From the NCBI GenBank assembly GCA_910584325.1, contig CAJTZH010000001.1:73545-137544 (forward strand): a stretch of 64,000 nt of DNA, given 5' to 3'. This stretch comes from an uncultured Lachnospiraceae bacterium (lineage in GTDB: Bacteria > Bacillota > Clostridia > Lachnospirales > Lachnospiraceae). The notes under the pieces are model-generated. The model worked only from the letters and a program-made list of their open reading frames with translations, was not told where the DNA came from and did no database searches. A program made the position numbers and the translations under genes. Shown here one piece after another: positions 8,165 through 17,375 of this stretch. How positions within the stretch are numbered: position 1 is the stretch's first letter; each line of letters begins with the position of its first letter.

Positions 8165-9352
8165 TTATTTTTCGCAGCATTTTTCAAAAAAATCAATATA
8201 TTTTTTCACAATAACATCCCACGCAAAATTTTGCAAAACATACTGTCTGCCATTCTGTCCCATTGCAAAAGATACATCTCTATGTTCAAGCATATAACTT
8301 GTACATTTTTCAAATTCTGCATAGCTGTTAAAATATAAGCCCCCATTAGACTCTATTACAAACTTTTTGGTTACATCACATCCTCCGTATACTAGTACCG
8401 GACGCTCACAAAGCCAACTTTCCATAATAATAAGAGAAAAACTTTCAAACTTTGACGGATTACATAAATAAACAGATGATGCCATCGCATCATATTTATC
8501 CTGAATCGGAATATAACCCAAATCAATTATTTCATTTTTTGCTGTTTCAGGTATCGTAATACTTCCACCCCCAATTAATACCAGTTTTAAATTTGTTTTA
8601 TTTCTTATTATATATCTTTGGAAATATTCCAGAAGTGTATGCACATTTTTTCCGACATCTTTTCTTCCTGCGTAGATAATAAACGGTTCATAGATTCCAT
8701 ATTTTTTTCTAAACCGTTCACTGTCATATGTCAATTCCGTATCCACTCCCTCGCCAAGATTAGATACCGTTACCGCAGATAAATCATATATCTTATGAGC
8801 AAGCTCGTATTCAGCCTTAGAATGAAGAATCATACCTTTTACTTTTGAAAAACGCGCTTTAAAGCTGGTCATGTACGCATAACTTTCATCATGCAGACAT
8901 GGAATAAGGACGGCTTTTTCCAAACAACGTTCTAAACCGTAATATGTGGTTCCAAACATATATGGAATAAATACAAATAACGCATATTCCGGTTTATGGC
9001 GCTCAATATATTCATACATATCCGGACTATTTACCATTTCCCGTAAAAAAATTTCCTCTTCCTGTAATGAAACCGGAATTCCATTCATAAACTTATAATT
9101 TATTGCATCAAAAGTTTCTGTATCTCTCTTGCGAACCTTAAATCTCCTTACATTGATACCTTTTACATTTTCAATTCCCTCAGGGTAATAATCTACATTC
9201 CAGTCACTGCCAAATTTCTCCACACAGGTAGCAATAATTTCAAGTTCTATACCACTGTCCGCTAAATGCTGTGTCAAGCCTCTAAGTTCCATTTCCGCGC
9301 CGCCGGGAATATTATCTGCATACCAGGGAATTACAAAACCTATTTTTTTCAT
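8165..9352 (-). CDS. Family 4 glycosyltransferase (GT4a, AT-rich copy)
   Basis: A 395-residue GT-B fold enzyme. It opens with KKIGFVIPWYADNIPGGAE, the acceptor-domain start of GT4. The donor domain has IIYAGRKDVGKN and the late ESFSLIIMESW, which corresponds to the EX7E motif. It is plainly paralogous to the gene at 13793-14986: both share the GGAE start, the FVFIPYMFGTTYYG segment and LIPC.HDESY. This copy is much richer in A+T. Its start overlaps the stop of the adjacent GT4b gene by four bases. The sugar and linkage cannot be read from the sequence. Confidence 0.88.
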   Translation of the reverse strand: MKKIGFVIPWYADNIPGGAEMELRGLTQHLADSGIELEIIATCVEKFGSDWNVDYYPEGIENVKGINVRRFKVRKRDTETFDAINYKFMNGIPVSLQEEEIFLREMVNSPDMYEYIERHKPEYALFVFIPYMFGTTYYGLERCLEKAVLIPCLHDESYAYMTSFKARFSKVKGMILHSKAEYELAHKIYDLSAVTVSNLGEGVDTELTYDSERFRKKYGIYEPFIIYAGRKDVGKNVHTLLEYFQRYIIRNKTNLKLVLIGGGSITIPETAKNEIIDLGYIPIQDKYDAMASSVYLCNPSKFESFSLIIMESWLCERPVLVYGGCDVTKKFVIESNGGLYFNSYAEFEKCTSYMLEHRDVSFAMGQNGRQYVLQNFAWDVIVKKYIDFFEKCCEK

Positions 9353-10437
9353 TTATTATCCACATCCATTTCATCGATAAATCCCATCAATAAAGATTCA
9401 AATTTATCGCTCATAATATCATATTGTAATTTTTCCAAAATTCTGTTTTGATTGTTCAGTATCTTCTGTTTTAAAGCATTATCTGATAAAATGGTTTCAA
9501 TCAAGAGAGCAATTTCTTTTTCATTTTTATTTTTTACTAAAATTCCACCATCGGATAAAGTATCAGGTACCGCACAGGAATCATATGCAATAATCGGCAC
9601 TTTAAACTTCATAGCCTCAACCAACGGTACACAAAAACCTTCATGTTCACTCATACATATAAATATATCTGCCAATTTATAATACGCCAGAATCTGATTA
9701 AATTTAATATGCCCCGGAAAAATAACATCATCTACATCCAATTCTTGAATATATCGATCCAAACGCTTTTTGTAGTTTTCCATCCCTTCATAATTCCCCA
9801 CGAAAATCAACCGAGACTTTTGATTAACCATCTTTTTATAAAAGTTGTAAATTCTTATTATATCTTCGTGCTTCTTATTAGGTACTATGCGCCCTACAAA
9901 TAATATATTTACATAATCATCATTATATTTTACGATAGTCGCTATATCTGCTTTCTTCTCATAATCTTCAAATGGAATAACTACTGGTAAAACGTCAATT
10001 TTACATCGGTATCCCATTCTTATTAAATCATTTTTATTAAATTCAGAAACAGCAATTGCGTATTCTGCTACATCTGCTAATTTCCTTGTTTGTGCTAATC
10101 CTACTTCCGATAACTTAAAAGATGCCATATTATACTGTGAGAAAAAGTATGGCGGCGTTATATTATGATATCTTATTATCAAATGACATTTAAGATGTCT
10201 AATTTTCTCATTTAAGTCCGTCCCCACAGATTCATGGAATATCATAATATCTTCTGCTGTTAATTCACATAGATTATCATAGCGCTCTGCCGTTCCACTT
10301 GGTAATCTTCCATCTATGTTCTCAGCATAAATCTGCGTTTCAAATCCCAATTTTGTTATTACTTTTTTTAAATTTATTACATCATTACTAACTGCATCAC
10401 CAAATGAAATTGTTGCCAGTGCCTGAATTATTTTCAT
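9349..10437 (-). CDS. Family 4 glycosyltransferase (GT4b, AT-rich copy)
   Basis: A 362-residue GT-B enzyme. It begins KIIQALATISFGDAVSNDV and contains IIRYHNITPPYFF in the acceptor domain. The donor domain shows ILFVGRIVPNKKHEDII, then SEHEGFCVPLVEAM, a textbook EX7E motif. A close relative with the same landmarks (FGDAVGND, YHNVTPA, TGRIVPNKKQED, SEHEGFCVPLVEAM) is encoded at 15036-16109. The pair order GT4b then GT4a is the same in both copies, so they moved or duplicated as a unit. Expected to act on the cytoplasmic side before ABC export. Confidence 0.88.
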   Translation of the reverse strand: MKIIQALATISFGDAVSNDVINLKKVITKLGFETQIYAENIDGRLPSGTAERYDNLCELTAEDIMIFHESVGTDLNEKIRHLKCHLIIRYHNITPPYFFSQYNMASFKLSEVGLAQTRKLADVAEYAIAVSEFNKNDLIRMGYRCKIDVLPVVIPFEDYEKKADIATIVKYNDDYVNILFVGRIVPNKKHEDIIRIYNFYKKMVNQKSRLIFVGNYEGMENYKKRLDRYIQELDVDDVIFPGHIKFNQILAYYKLADIFICMSEHEGFCVPLVEAMKFKVPIIAYDSCAVPDTLSDGGILVKNKNEKEIALLIETILSDNALKQKILNNQNRILEKLQYDIMSDKFESLLMGFIDEMDVDNK

Positions 10438-10470
10438 AAGTATACCTCTCCATCCAGCTAGCTGCCTTTT

Positions 10471-11037
10471 CTAATTTTTTTGAGTTTCATACAGATAATC
10501 TATCTGCTTCTTCATATCTTGAAGTTCTTTCCTAAGATATCTGTTTTGACGTTCATATACATCTAAACGTTTAATACATTCTTTATTAAAGCGCATATTC
10601 AATTCCTGAATATCCAGTTCCAGTTTATTGTTAATTTCATTTTGGCGGTTAACCGCAATTTCCATGTCCCGTACAAAATTTCCGATTTCATTTAATGCTC
10701 TCACAGAATTCGCATTATAATCATTCTGTCTTGCAACAGTAATTTTAAAATAAAATCTAATTAATTTTACTACTATTTTCCTAATAACCGTTGCAAAAAA
10801 ATTTCCTTTTGGAATAGGAATAATAAAATCTACATTACAAAACTTATTCGCATTCGAAAGTTCATCCCAAAAACTATCCCATTTAAAATAAATTCTTTCA
10901 TTTACTTTGGGCATATCCCATTCTTTTTTAACCGTAGATATATCCTCGAAATCAAGCGTCTCTAAATCATCAATTAAACTGGCCTGCTGCTTTATTTCCT
11001 TCATGATTTCTTCCACATCAACATTTAATTTACTCAT
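10471..11037 (-). CDS. Small helical/coiled-coil protein (AT-rich copy)
   Basis: A 188-residue protein without a signal peptide. It begins LNVDVEEIMKEIK, has a central IPIPKGNFFATVIRK stretch with a basic, possibly membrane-touching segment, and ends in about 80 residues of charged helix with coiled-coil character. The gene at 16111-16575 encodes a shorter relative with the same plan: IDIEAIMADI start, GGNPVKTFIKKVIRK centre, then a helical tail. Both sit beside a GT4b gene. I know no function; a scaffold or membrane tether for the glycosyltransferase/methyltransferase complex is an inference from the helices and position. Confidence 0.6.
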   Translation of the reverse strand: MSKLNVDVEEIMKEIKQQASLIDDLETLDFEDISTVKKEWDMPKVNERIYFKWDSFWDELSNANKFCNVDFIIPIPKGNFFATVIRKIVVKLIRFYFKITVARQNDYNANSVRALNEIGNFVRDMEIAVNRQNEINNKLELDIQELNMRFNKECIKRLDVYERQNRYLRKELQDMKKQIDYLYETQKN

Positions 11038-11056
11038 ATATTGTCTCCTTGTAGGT

Positions 11057-12388
11057 TTAACGTTTTGCTATTATTGCATAATCCTGACTTCCAAACAAAG
11101 TATCCTCTACCACGTGCATACTTTTATTAAACTCATCCAGATTATCTGCTCCTTTCACTTTTAAATCCGGTATCTTAACCGGGTATCTGCTATTTTCTGT
11201 AAACAATATCTCCACATCTTTAAACCCAGCCTTTTCGACAATATATTTTAACGTTAAAGGATGAACAGGTTTAAGGTGAGATGGATCCATATAAAACGAA
11301 TGTGTAAAAATAGCTAAGGACATAGGATTTGGTGTCTCCAGAATCATACATCCCCCCTCTTTCATCTTCTTGTATGCTAATGTACATAACTCAATGATAC
11401 TTTCTACTGGGATATGCTCGATTAACTGTCCGGCAAATAAGCCATCTATCTCTTTTTGTTGTCTCAAATACTCTAAGGCATCCTGCTGTATAACCTCCAT
11501 GCCTTTATTTCTGCAAAGTTCTACAAATTCATCATATATCTCAACTCCAACTGCATTAATATCATTTTCTTTAAGCAGTTCTAAAAACTCTCCTCTCCCG
11601 GAGCCCAAATCAACAACACGACGGCACCCCTCAAAATAGGGAATATACTTCTCTTGAATTTTCTTAATTTGCGCCCTTGATCCCCTAAATGTATTTTCAA
11701 AATCAAAATAATCAATACTGTAAGGGATATTTCTTTTATCTAACACAGTGGTTGTCTGTTCTTCCTGTATGGTTTCTTCCTGCGATACTATTATTGGATT
11801 ATCAATCCGTTTTTTATATATAGAAAACTTTGTCTCTAAATTTTCTAATCTAGAAATAATATTTTCAAGTTCTGCATTATTATTTCTTAAATTAATTTCC
11901 ATATTATCTAAATCAATAATTCTCCTAACAGCACTTTCTATCTGAGCATTATTGTTTCGCAAATTAATTTCCATATTGTCTAAATCACTGATTCTCTTAA
12001 CAACATTTTCCATCTGAGCATTATTGTTTCTTAAATTAATTTCTACATTATCCAGGTCGCTTAATCTTTTACTGATTTCATCTATTCTTTCGAAATTTCT
12101 ATGAATATTGCATTCATTTTCTTTTATTTCCTCTAAACAACTTTCAACAGCATCCTGATTATCTTGCAAGCCTTTATTTATACTCATAAAACGTTGTAAA
12201 TAAGTTGTAAGTTCTTCTACAATCTGCCTATAAGAATCTATCACTCCTACAATTTTTACATTCTGCTGTTCTAATTCCTGTTTAATCTCTCCATTTAATT
12301 GTTTTATACTCTGCTCTATTCGGTCATCTCTCTTATCTAATTCCTCCTGAATAATGCTTATAATTTTCTCATTAAGACCACCATTCAT
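11057..12388 (-). CDS. Coiled-coil protein with C-terminal SAM methyltransferase domain
   Basis: This 443-residue protein has two parts. Residues 1 to about 190 are almost all charged helix, predicted coiled coil, and include tandem 24-residue repeats built on DLDNMEINLRNNNA. From about residue 255 a class I methyltransferase begins, with the SAM-binding DLGSGRGEF at 260-268, followed by AGQLIEHIP and ILETPNP. It lies between the exporter ATPase, which carries a sugar-binding tail, and a small coiled-coil protein. In Gram-negative O9a systems WbdD combines methyltransferase and coiled coil to cap the chain and set its length. A similar capping or ruler role is my inference; here the coiled coil comes first. 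Confidence 0.8.
   Translation of the reverse strand: MNGGLNEKIISIIQEELDKRDDRIEQSIKQLNGEIKQELEQQNVKIVGVIDSYRQIVEELTTYLQRFMSINKGLQDNQDAVESCLEEIKENECNIHRNFERIDEISKRLSDLDNVEINLRNNNAQMENVVKRISDLDNMEINLRNNNAQIESAVRRIIDLDNMEINLRNNNAELENIISRLENLETKFSIYKKRIDNPIIVSQEETIQEEQTTTVLDKRNIPYSIDYFDFENTFRGSRAQIKKIQEKYIPYFEGCRRVVDLGSGRGEFLELLKENDINAVGVEIYDEFVELCRNKGMEVIQQDALEYLRQQKEIDGLFAGQLIEHIPVESIIELCTLAYKKMKEGGCMILETPNPMSLAIFTHSFYMDPSHLKPVHPLTLKYIVEKAGFKDVEILFTENSRYPVKIPDLKVKGADNLDEFNKSMHVVEDTLFGSQDYAIIAKR
11874..12060 (-). repeat. 72-bp tandem repeat inside the coiled-coil region
   Basis: Three head-to-tail copies with a 72-base period begin at 11874, 11946 and 12018; the third is partial. The plus strand of each unit starts GCATTATT.TTTC and continues AAATTAATTTC. 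At protein level this is a 24-residue unit with core EINLRNNNA. A period divisible by three lets copies be gained or lost without breaking the frame, which would lengthen or shorten the coiled coil. Confidence 0.85.
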
Positions 12389-12391
12389 TCA

Positions 12392-13762
12392 CTAACCCTC
12401 TTTCCTAAACACCCACTCATGGTTCATTCTTGCCACCCCGACATCCGGTATAGGAGAGTACATTTCAAATGTACAAACCTCCCTAAAATAATCAACCGGA
12501 ATTCCATTATCGCACTCAATTGCTACATCCAGCGTATATTTGCCCGCAATCAAATTCAACTGCGAGATATCACAAATAGTAATACCTCCGTTCTCCAAGT
12601 CATACTCATCCAATTTATCCACACGGGTATTCGTTCCATAACATTGTACACCATCTATTCGAAAAATTCCAATTCCAAAAACTGCATTAACAACTTTTTC
12701 ATTTACCTTATAATCAACCCGTATCTGAACCTTTTCTCCGGTTGCAAACACCATTTTTTCATTTCCGTCTTTATCAAGCATGGAAACTCTTTCTATTTGT
12801 GCTTTTTTATTGCCCCAGCGTTTCTTCGATTCTTTTTCCGGTTGCCCGGTATCAGCAGTCTGATTCACTGGTTCCGCAACATCATCAATCAAAATATCTT
12901 TTTCTGCAGATGTATCCGGTTCCACAGCAGGACTTTCCGATTCTTTAGGCACTGCCTGCATTTGTTCTTCTTTTTTATTTTTTTCTTCCTGTCTGGCTCT
13001 TTCCCTCTCCGCTACTTCCTGCTGCTTTTGCCCCATATAATCCATATAATCCATATGGACCCTTCTTGGTTCCCCTTCTTCTCTGATTTCACCATTATGA
13101 ATCCAGATCGATCTGTCACAAATCTGCTCAATCTGCCCAAGTGAATGGGATACTATTACAATTGTTGTTCCTTCAGCTTTGATTTTCCTCAGACGGTTAA
13201 AACATTTTGCCTGAAATGCTGCATCACCAACCGCCAGAATTTCATCTATCATAAGAATATCTGCATCAACATTAATCGCAACGGAAAATGCCAGACGCAT
13301 ATACATACCGGACGAGTATGTACGAACCGGATTATCAATAAATTCTTCCAATTCGGAAAATGCGATGATATCATCAATTCTGGCATTAATTTCTTTCTTT
13401 GTCAAACCAAATATTGCCGCGTTGGTGTATATATTCTCTCTTCCACTCATATCCGGATGAAAACCGGCCCCAAGTTCGATTAAGCTTGACACCCTTCCGG
13501 TCATTTCGATAGAACCACTATCCGGATAAATGATTCTCGTAAGAAGTTTTAAAGTCGTACTCTTGCCACACCCGTTATGTCCAATCAGCCCAATCGCTTC
13601 CCCCTTCTTCACATCAAAACTGATATCGTTGAGAACCTTGCGCTCCTCATACCGGTTCCTGTTCTTGAAGAGCAGACGCTCCTTTAACTGGCTTCCTTTA
13701 TCGTAATATACTTTAAACTTTTTTGTGATGTTTTTTACTTCTATCGCATTACCCTGTTGCAT
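12392..13762 (-). CDS. Polysaccharide ABC exporter ATPase with sugar-binding C-terminus (Wzt/TagH type)
   Basis: About 456 residues. Residues 1-245 form the ATPase: Walker A GHNGCGKS, signature YSSGM and Walker B LMIDEILAVGD. A linker of about 65 residues rich in Glu, Lys, Gln and Pro follows. The last 140 residues form a beta-rich domain like the Wzt C-terminal carbohydrate-binding domain (VDYKVNEK, GIGIFR, CYGTNT). In O9a-type systems that domain recognises the capped chain end, which fits the methyltransferase encoded next door. The partner permease is at 16596-17375, with GT genes inserted between them. I start at ATG 13762, with GAGG eight bases upstream, not at the TTG one codon earlier. 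Confidence 0.9.
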   Translation of the reverse strand: MQQGNAIEVKNITKKFKVYYDKGSQLKERLLFKNRNRYEERKVLNDISFDVKKGEAIGLIGHNGCGKSTTLKLLTRIIYPDSGSIEMTGRVSSLIELGAGFHPDMSGRENIYTNAAIFGLTKKEINARIDDIIAFSELEEFIDNPVRTYSSGMYMRLAFSVAINVDADILMIDEILAVGDAAFQAKCFNRLRKIKAEGTTIVIVSHSLGQIEQICDRSIWIHNGEIREEGEPRRVHMDYMDYMGQKQQEVAERERARQEEKNKKEEQMQAVPKESESPAVEPDTSAEKDILIDDVAEPVNQTADTGQPEKESKKRWGNKKAQIERVSMLDKDGNEKMVFATGEKVQIRVDYKVNEKVVNAVFGIGIFRIDGVQCYGTNTRVDKLDEYDLENGGITICDISQLNLIAGKYTLDVAIECDNGIPVDYFREVCTFEMYSPIPDVGVARMNHEWVFRKEG

Positions 13763-13792
13763 CAATACAGCCTCGCTTCCAGCCGCCGTTTC

Positions 13793-14986
13793 CTATAACT
13801 CTCCGGCAACTTCCTTAAAATAACTCATATACCTGTCTATTATAACATCCCAGGCAAAGTTTTCCAATACAAACCTTCGCCCGCTCTTTCCCATAGCGTC
13901 CGCCATCTCGGGATTTTCCAGCAAATAATTCACCGTTCCCTCAAACTCAAAATAATTGTCGAAATACAATCCGCCGCCGGACGTCTTCGCAAAATGCTTT
14001 GTAACATTACATTGATTATGCACCAAAACCGGCCGTTCGCAAATCCAACTCTCCATAATTACCAAAGAAAAGCTCTCGTTTTTGGACGGCTGGCACAAAA
14101 CCTGCGCCGCTGCATAAGCGTCAAATTTATCCTGCACGTCTACGAATCCCAAATCAATAACGTCTTTTTGAATGTCTTTCGGAATTTTGATTTCGCCGCC
14201 GCCGATTAATACCAGCTTCAAATCATTATCGTTTCTGTACTTATATTCATGAAAATTATTTATCAGCGTGTAAATATTTTTGCCCACATCTTTTCTGCCT
14301 GCATAGAGTATAAACGGTTCACTGATTTTATATTTCTCACGGAAACGGGAAGCATCATACGTATATTCCGTATATACGCCTTCCCCCAGAACTTTCGCGT
14401 TCACATGTTCAAGGTCATACACGCGTTCTGCAAGGTCCGCTTCCGGCTGCGCGTGAAAAATCATTCCCGCTGCTTTGGAGAATTCTTTTTTAAAGCATTC
14501 CATATAAACATAACTTTCATCATGAAAACACGGTATCAAAACTGCTTTATCATAACATTCCTGCATCCCGTAATATGTCGTTCCGAACATATATGGAATA
14601 AAAACGAAAAGGCTGTACTCATCTTTATGTTCCCTGATATAACGGTATAAATCAGGGCTGTTTACCATCTCCTGCGTAAAAATTCTTTCCTCATCGGCAG
14701 AAAGAGGAAGTCTGTTATCCATCAGCTTGATGTTGACGGCGTTAAAGGCAGCGTCGTCACGCTCACGCACCTTAAACCGCCTTACGGTAATTCCCTTTTC
14801 AACTGTCGTTCCTGCTCTATGATAATTACAGCTCCAATTTGAATTAAATGTATGAACGCAGGTTGATAAAATTTCAATGGGAACGCCGGCTTCATGCAAA
14901 TGAAGCGTAAGCCCCTTTAATTCAGCCTCCGCGCCGCCCGGTATATCAAAACCGAACCACGGAATCACAAAACCTATTTTTTTCAT
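13793..14986 (-). CDS. Family 4 glycosyltransferase (GT4a, GC-richer copy)
   Basis: A 397-residue GT-B enzyme starting KKIGFVIPWFGFDIPGGAE. It carries ILYAGRKDVGKN at the donor domain and NESFSLVIMESW as the EX7E motif. It is the paralogue of 8165-9352 and shares long identical blocks such as FVFIPYMFGTTYYG. Its codons end in G or C far more often than those of the other copy. That argues against a recent tandem duplication and for two modules that diverged in different backgrounds before being brought together. It lies between the ATPase gene and its GT4b partner. Confidence 0.88.
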   Translation of the reverse strand: MKKIGFVIPWFGFDIPGGAEAELKGLTLHLHEAGVPIEILSTCVHTFNSNWSCNYHRAGTTVEKGITVRRFKVRERDDAAFNAVNIKLMDNRLPLSADEERIFTQEMVNSPDLYRYIREHKDEYSLFVFIPYMFGTTYYGMQECYDKAVLIPCFHDESYVYMECFKKEFSKAAGMIFHAQPEADLAERVYDLEHVNAKVLGEGVYTEYTYDASRFREKYKISEPFILYAGRKDVGKNIYTLINNFHEYKYRNDNDLKLVLIGGGEIKIPKDIQKDVIDLGFVDVQDKFDAYAAAQVLCQPSKNESFSLVIMESWICERPVLVHNQCNVTKHFAKTSGGGLYFDNYFEFEGTVNYLLENPEMADAMGKSGRRFVLENFAWDVIIDRYMSYFKEVAGEL

Positions 14987-15035
14987 TCACACTACCCCTA
15001 TTCTTTTCAAACAAAACCGCTCTCCGGTTTTATCT

Positions 15036-16109
15036 CTACTTATTAATAAAGCGTTCCATCGCGTCAAGGAACTGTTTCTGAATCTTTTTATTGTCAAAAT
15101 CCTTCAACCGAATCTGCTGATTTCTGATTACGGTATTTCTTAATTCTTTATCCGTAACAATGCGGTGAATCATCTCCGCCGCTACCATCGGGTGGTTGTC
15201 GGAAAGCAGTATGCCGCTCCCTCCAAGCGTTCCCGCTATTGCTGACGTATCCCTTGCAAGAACCGGTATATCAAAATACATCGCCTCAACAAGCGGCACA
15301 CAAAAGCCCTCGTGTTCGCTCATACTTAAAAACACATCCGCTACCCGGTAATATGCCAGTATATCGTTAAACTTGGACATTCCCGAAAAATACACTCTTC
15401 CTTCCAGTCCAAGCTCCTGCGCGTATTTTTCCAGCCTGTCCTTATACCGCTCCATTCCCACATAAGAGCCTGCGAGAATCAACCGTGAATCTTTATTAAT
15501 GTAGCGATTATAATAATAAAATGATGTTATCAGGTCTTCCTGCTTTTTATTGGGAACAATACGCCCGGTAAAGAGAATATTTGTCTTTCCGTCCGAAAAC
15601 GCTTTTACCGTCTTTTTATTCGGTTCTTTGGCGTAATCCTCGAACGGAATCAATATCGGCAGCACTTCAATATCACACTGATAACCATACCCGATTAATT
15701 CCTGTTTGTTATACTCCGAATCCGCAAAACAAAAATCCGCCGCAGTTCTCATTAATCTGGCCGCCCGGATGCCCTGACGGCAGTTTTCGTAACCGTCCCT
15801 GTTATACCCGTCAAAGTATTTCGCCGGCGTAACGTTATGATACATGATAATCTTCCTGCACGGATAGTTCTCTAAACTATAATTCATCTTATGCCCCGTC
15901 GAAAGATGATAGAGTATAATGTCGTCATCCTCCACCTTCGGCATCATGTCATATCGTTTCGCAGTACCTTTCGGCAGTCGTGCATCCACCACGTCCGCAT
16001 ATATTTCCGTCTCGTACCCCGCCTCAATCAACGCATTCTTTAGTGCTCTCGTATCATTTCCCACGGCATCGCCAAACGCAATAACCGGAAGAAGCTGAAA
16101 AATCCGCAT
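15036..16109 (-). CDS. Family 4 glycosyltransferase (GT4b, GC-richer copy)
   Basis: A 357-residue GT-B enzyme. Landmarks are the RIFQLLPVIAFGDAVGND start, IIMYHNVTPAKYF, ILFTGRIVPNKKQEDLI and SEHEGFCVPLVEAM (EX7E). The paralogue is 9349-10437. One base separates its start from the stop of the small helical protein upstream, so translation is probably coupled. As with its twin, it is expected to elongate the lipid-linked glycan in the cytoplasm; the sugar used is unknown. Confidence 0.88.
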   Translation of the reverse strand: MRIFQLLPVIAFGDAVGNDTRALKNALIEAGYETEIYADVVDARLPKGTAKRYDMMPKVEDDDIILYHLSTGHKMNYSLENYPCRKIIMYHNVTPAKYFDGYNRDGYENCRQGIRAARLMRTAADFCFADSEYNKQELIGYGYQCDIEVLPILIPFEDYAKEPNKKTVKAFSDGKTNILFTGRIVPNKKQEDLITSFYYYNRYINKDSRLILAGSYVGMERYKDRLEKYAQELGLEGRVYFSGMSKFNDILAYYRVADVFLSMSEHEGFCVPLVEAMYFDIPVLARDTSAIAGTLGGSGILLSDNHPMVAAEMIHRIVTDKELRNTVIRNQQIRLKDFDNKKIQKQFLDAMERFINK

Positions 16110-16110
16110 A

Positions 16111-16575
16111 CTAGTTCTCCTTACTCTGTTCTGTTAACTGCTGCCCGCAGGTTTTTGACAGCCTTTCCACCTGCTCTTCCAATTCTTTAATCCGCGCGTC
16201 CTGGTTTTCGGCAAACTTAGAAAAGACCTGCGCCATGGCGCAAACTGTATAATGATTATACCGGTTCTGGTCCTCCACAATCGGCTCCACATACCATTTA
16301 ATACATTTGCGGATGACTTTTTTGATAAACGTCTTAACCGGATTCCCGCCAAGCGGTCTCCAGCACGCCACATTCTTCACATCATCCATCTTCACAATCC
16401 ATGAACTCAGCTCATCAATCTGAAACATCTCGCCAAGAAGCAATGTTCCTTCTTTACCCTGTACTTCGACCTCGGCAAATTTAAGGTCCGTTTCTTCATA
16501 ACCGCGTTCTTCTATATTTTTACGAATATCCGCCATGATTGCTTCTATGTCAATCTTTATCATTTCTTCCGCCAT
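16111..16575 (-). CDS. Small helical/coiled-coil protein (GC-richer copy)
   Basis: A 154-residue protein and the shorter counterpart of 10471-11037. It starts EEMIKIDIEAIMADIRKNI, has a basic middle (TFIKKVIRKCIKWY) that could lie on the membrane, and ends in a short coiled coil (IKELEEQVERL). There is no enzyme motif. It follows the permease gene and precedes GT4b, and the same adjacency to GT4b holds in the other copy. The conserved company suggests that it works with these glycosyltransferases or the exporter. AAAGGAG precedes the ATG. Confidence 0.62.
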   Translation of the reverse strand: MAEEMIKIDIEAIMADIRKNIEERGYEETDLKFAEVEVQGKEGTLLLGEMFQIDELSSWIVKMDDVKNVACWRPLGGNPVKTFIKKVIRKCIKWYVEPIVEDQNRYNHYTVCAMAQVFSKFAENQDARIKELEEQVERLSKTCGQQLTEQSKEN

Positions 16576-16595
16576 CTTATCGCTCCTTTAAACTC

Positions 16596-17375
16596 TTATA
16601 ACTCTTCCGCAAATCCTCTCTGCAGTCGTGAAAAAACAATTTCACCCACTACAAGAATTACAATTCCAAGCACCAGTGCCTCCGTCAAAGTGCTGACCTT
16701 CGGTATCTGTTTATAATACAAAATATCCCGGTAAGCGTCAATTACCGGCGTCATCGGATTCAGCCGCCAAATCGGCATAAGCTGCGCCGGAACCTGCGCT
16801 GCAGAGTACATTACCGGCGTCAGAAACTGCCACGCCATGGAAATAATATTCAAAATGTATGCCAAATCCCTGAAATAAACCGTCAACGCAGAAGATAACA
16901 GCGCAATCCCCAGCGCAAGAACATATTCTACAGCCATAATTAACGGAAGGTACAAAATCGCCGCAAAATTAAACCCATAGCCCGTTACCAGCAGAACCGC
17001 AAATACTACCAGAAAACTTAAAACCATATTCACAAACGAACTGGTTATGTAAGCCATCGGAAGCACTTCTCTTGGAAAATATATTTTTTTGACCATGTCG
17101 CCGGAACCGAGAATGCTTGTGGAACCGCCTGTCAGCGCCGAACTGAAAAAAATCCAAGGCACAAGCGCCACAAAAAGGAACAGATAATACTGCTCAATCC
17201 CGTTTCTCATAATAACAGAAAACACAATAGTATAAACCATTAACTGCAGAAGCGGATTAATAAACGTCCACATAAATCCCAGCACAGATCCCTTATATCT
17301 GCCTCGCAAATCTTTTCTCACCAGACTGAATATCATTTGTCTGTAATTATATATTTCTTTAAAAATACGATTCAT
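16596..17375 (-). CDS. Polysaccharide ABC exporter permease (Wzm/TagG type)
   Basis: A 259-residue integral membrane protein of the ABC-2 type. It begins with a cytoplasmic amphipathic region and SLVRKDLRGRYKGSVLGF, the usual family start. It then has WTFINPLLQLMVY, LFVALVPWIFFSSAL and about six membrane helices. It pairs with the Wzt-like ATPase at 12392-13762 to move a lipid-linked glycan across the membrane. The start overlaps the upstream GT4 gene by four bases. Confidence 0.92.
   Translation of the reverse strand: MNRIFKEIYNYRQMIFSLVRKDLRGRYKGSVLGFMWTFINPLLQLMVYTIVFSVIMRNGIEQYYLFLFVALVPWIFFSSALTGGSTSILGSGDMVKKIYFPREVLPMAYITSSFVNMVLSFLVVFAVLLVTGYGFNFAAILYLPLIMAVEYVLALGIALLSSALTVYFRDLAYILNIISMAWQFLTPVMYSAAQVPAQLMPIWRLNPMTPVIDAYRDILYYKQIPKVSTLTEALVLGIVILVVGEIVFSRLQRGFAEEL

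Noticed and set aside
12419..13144. Plus-strand open frame of 241 codons opposite the exporter ATPase gene
   Set aside because: It is antisense to a clear ATPase, has no ribosome site, and its amino-acid make-up (many Phe, Ile, Arg and Ser) is that of a mirrored frame.
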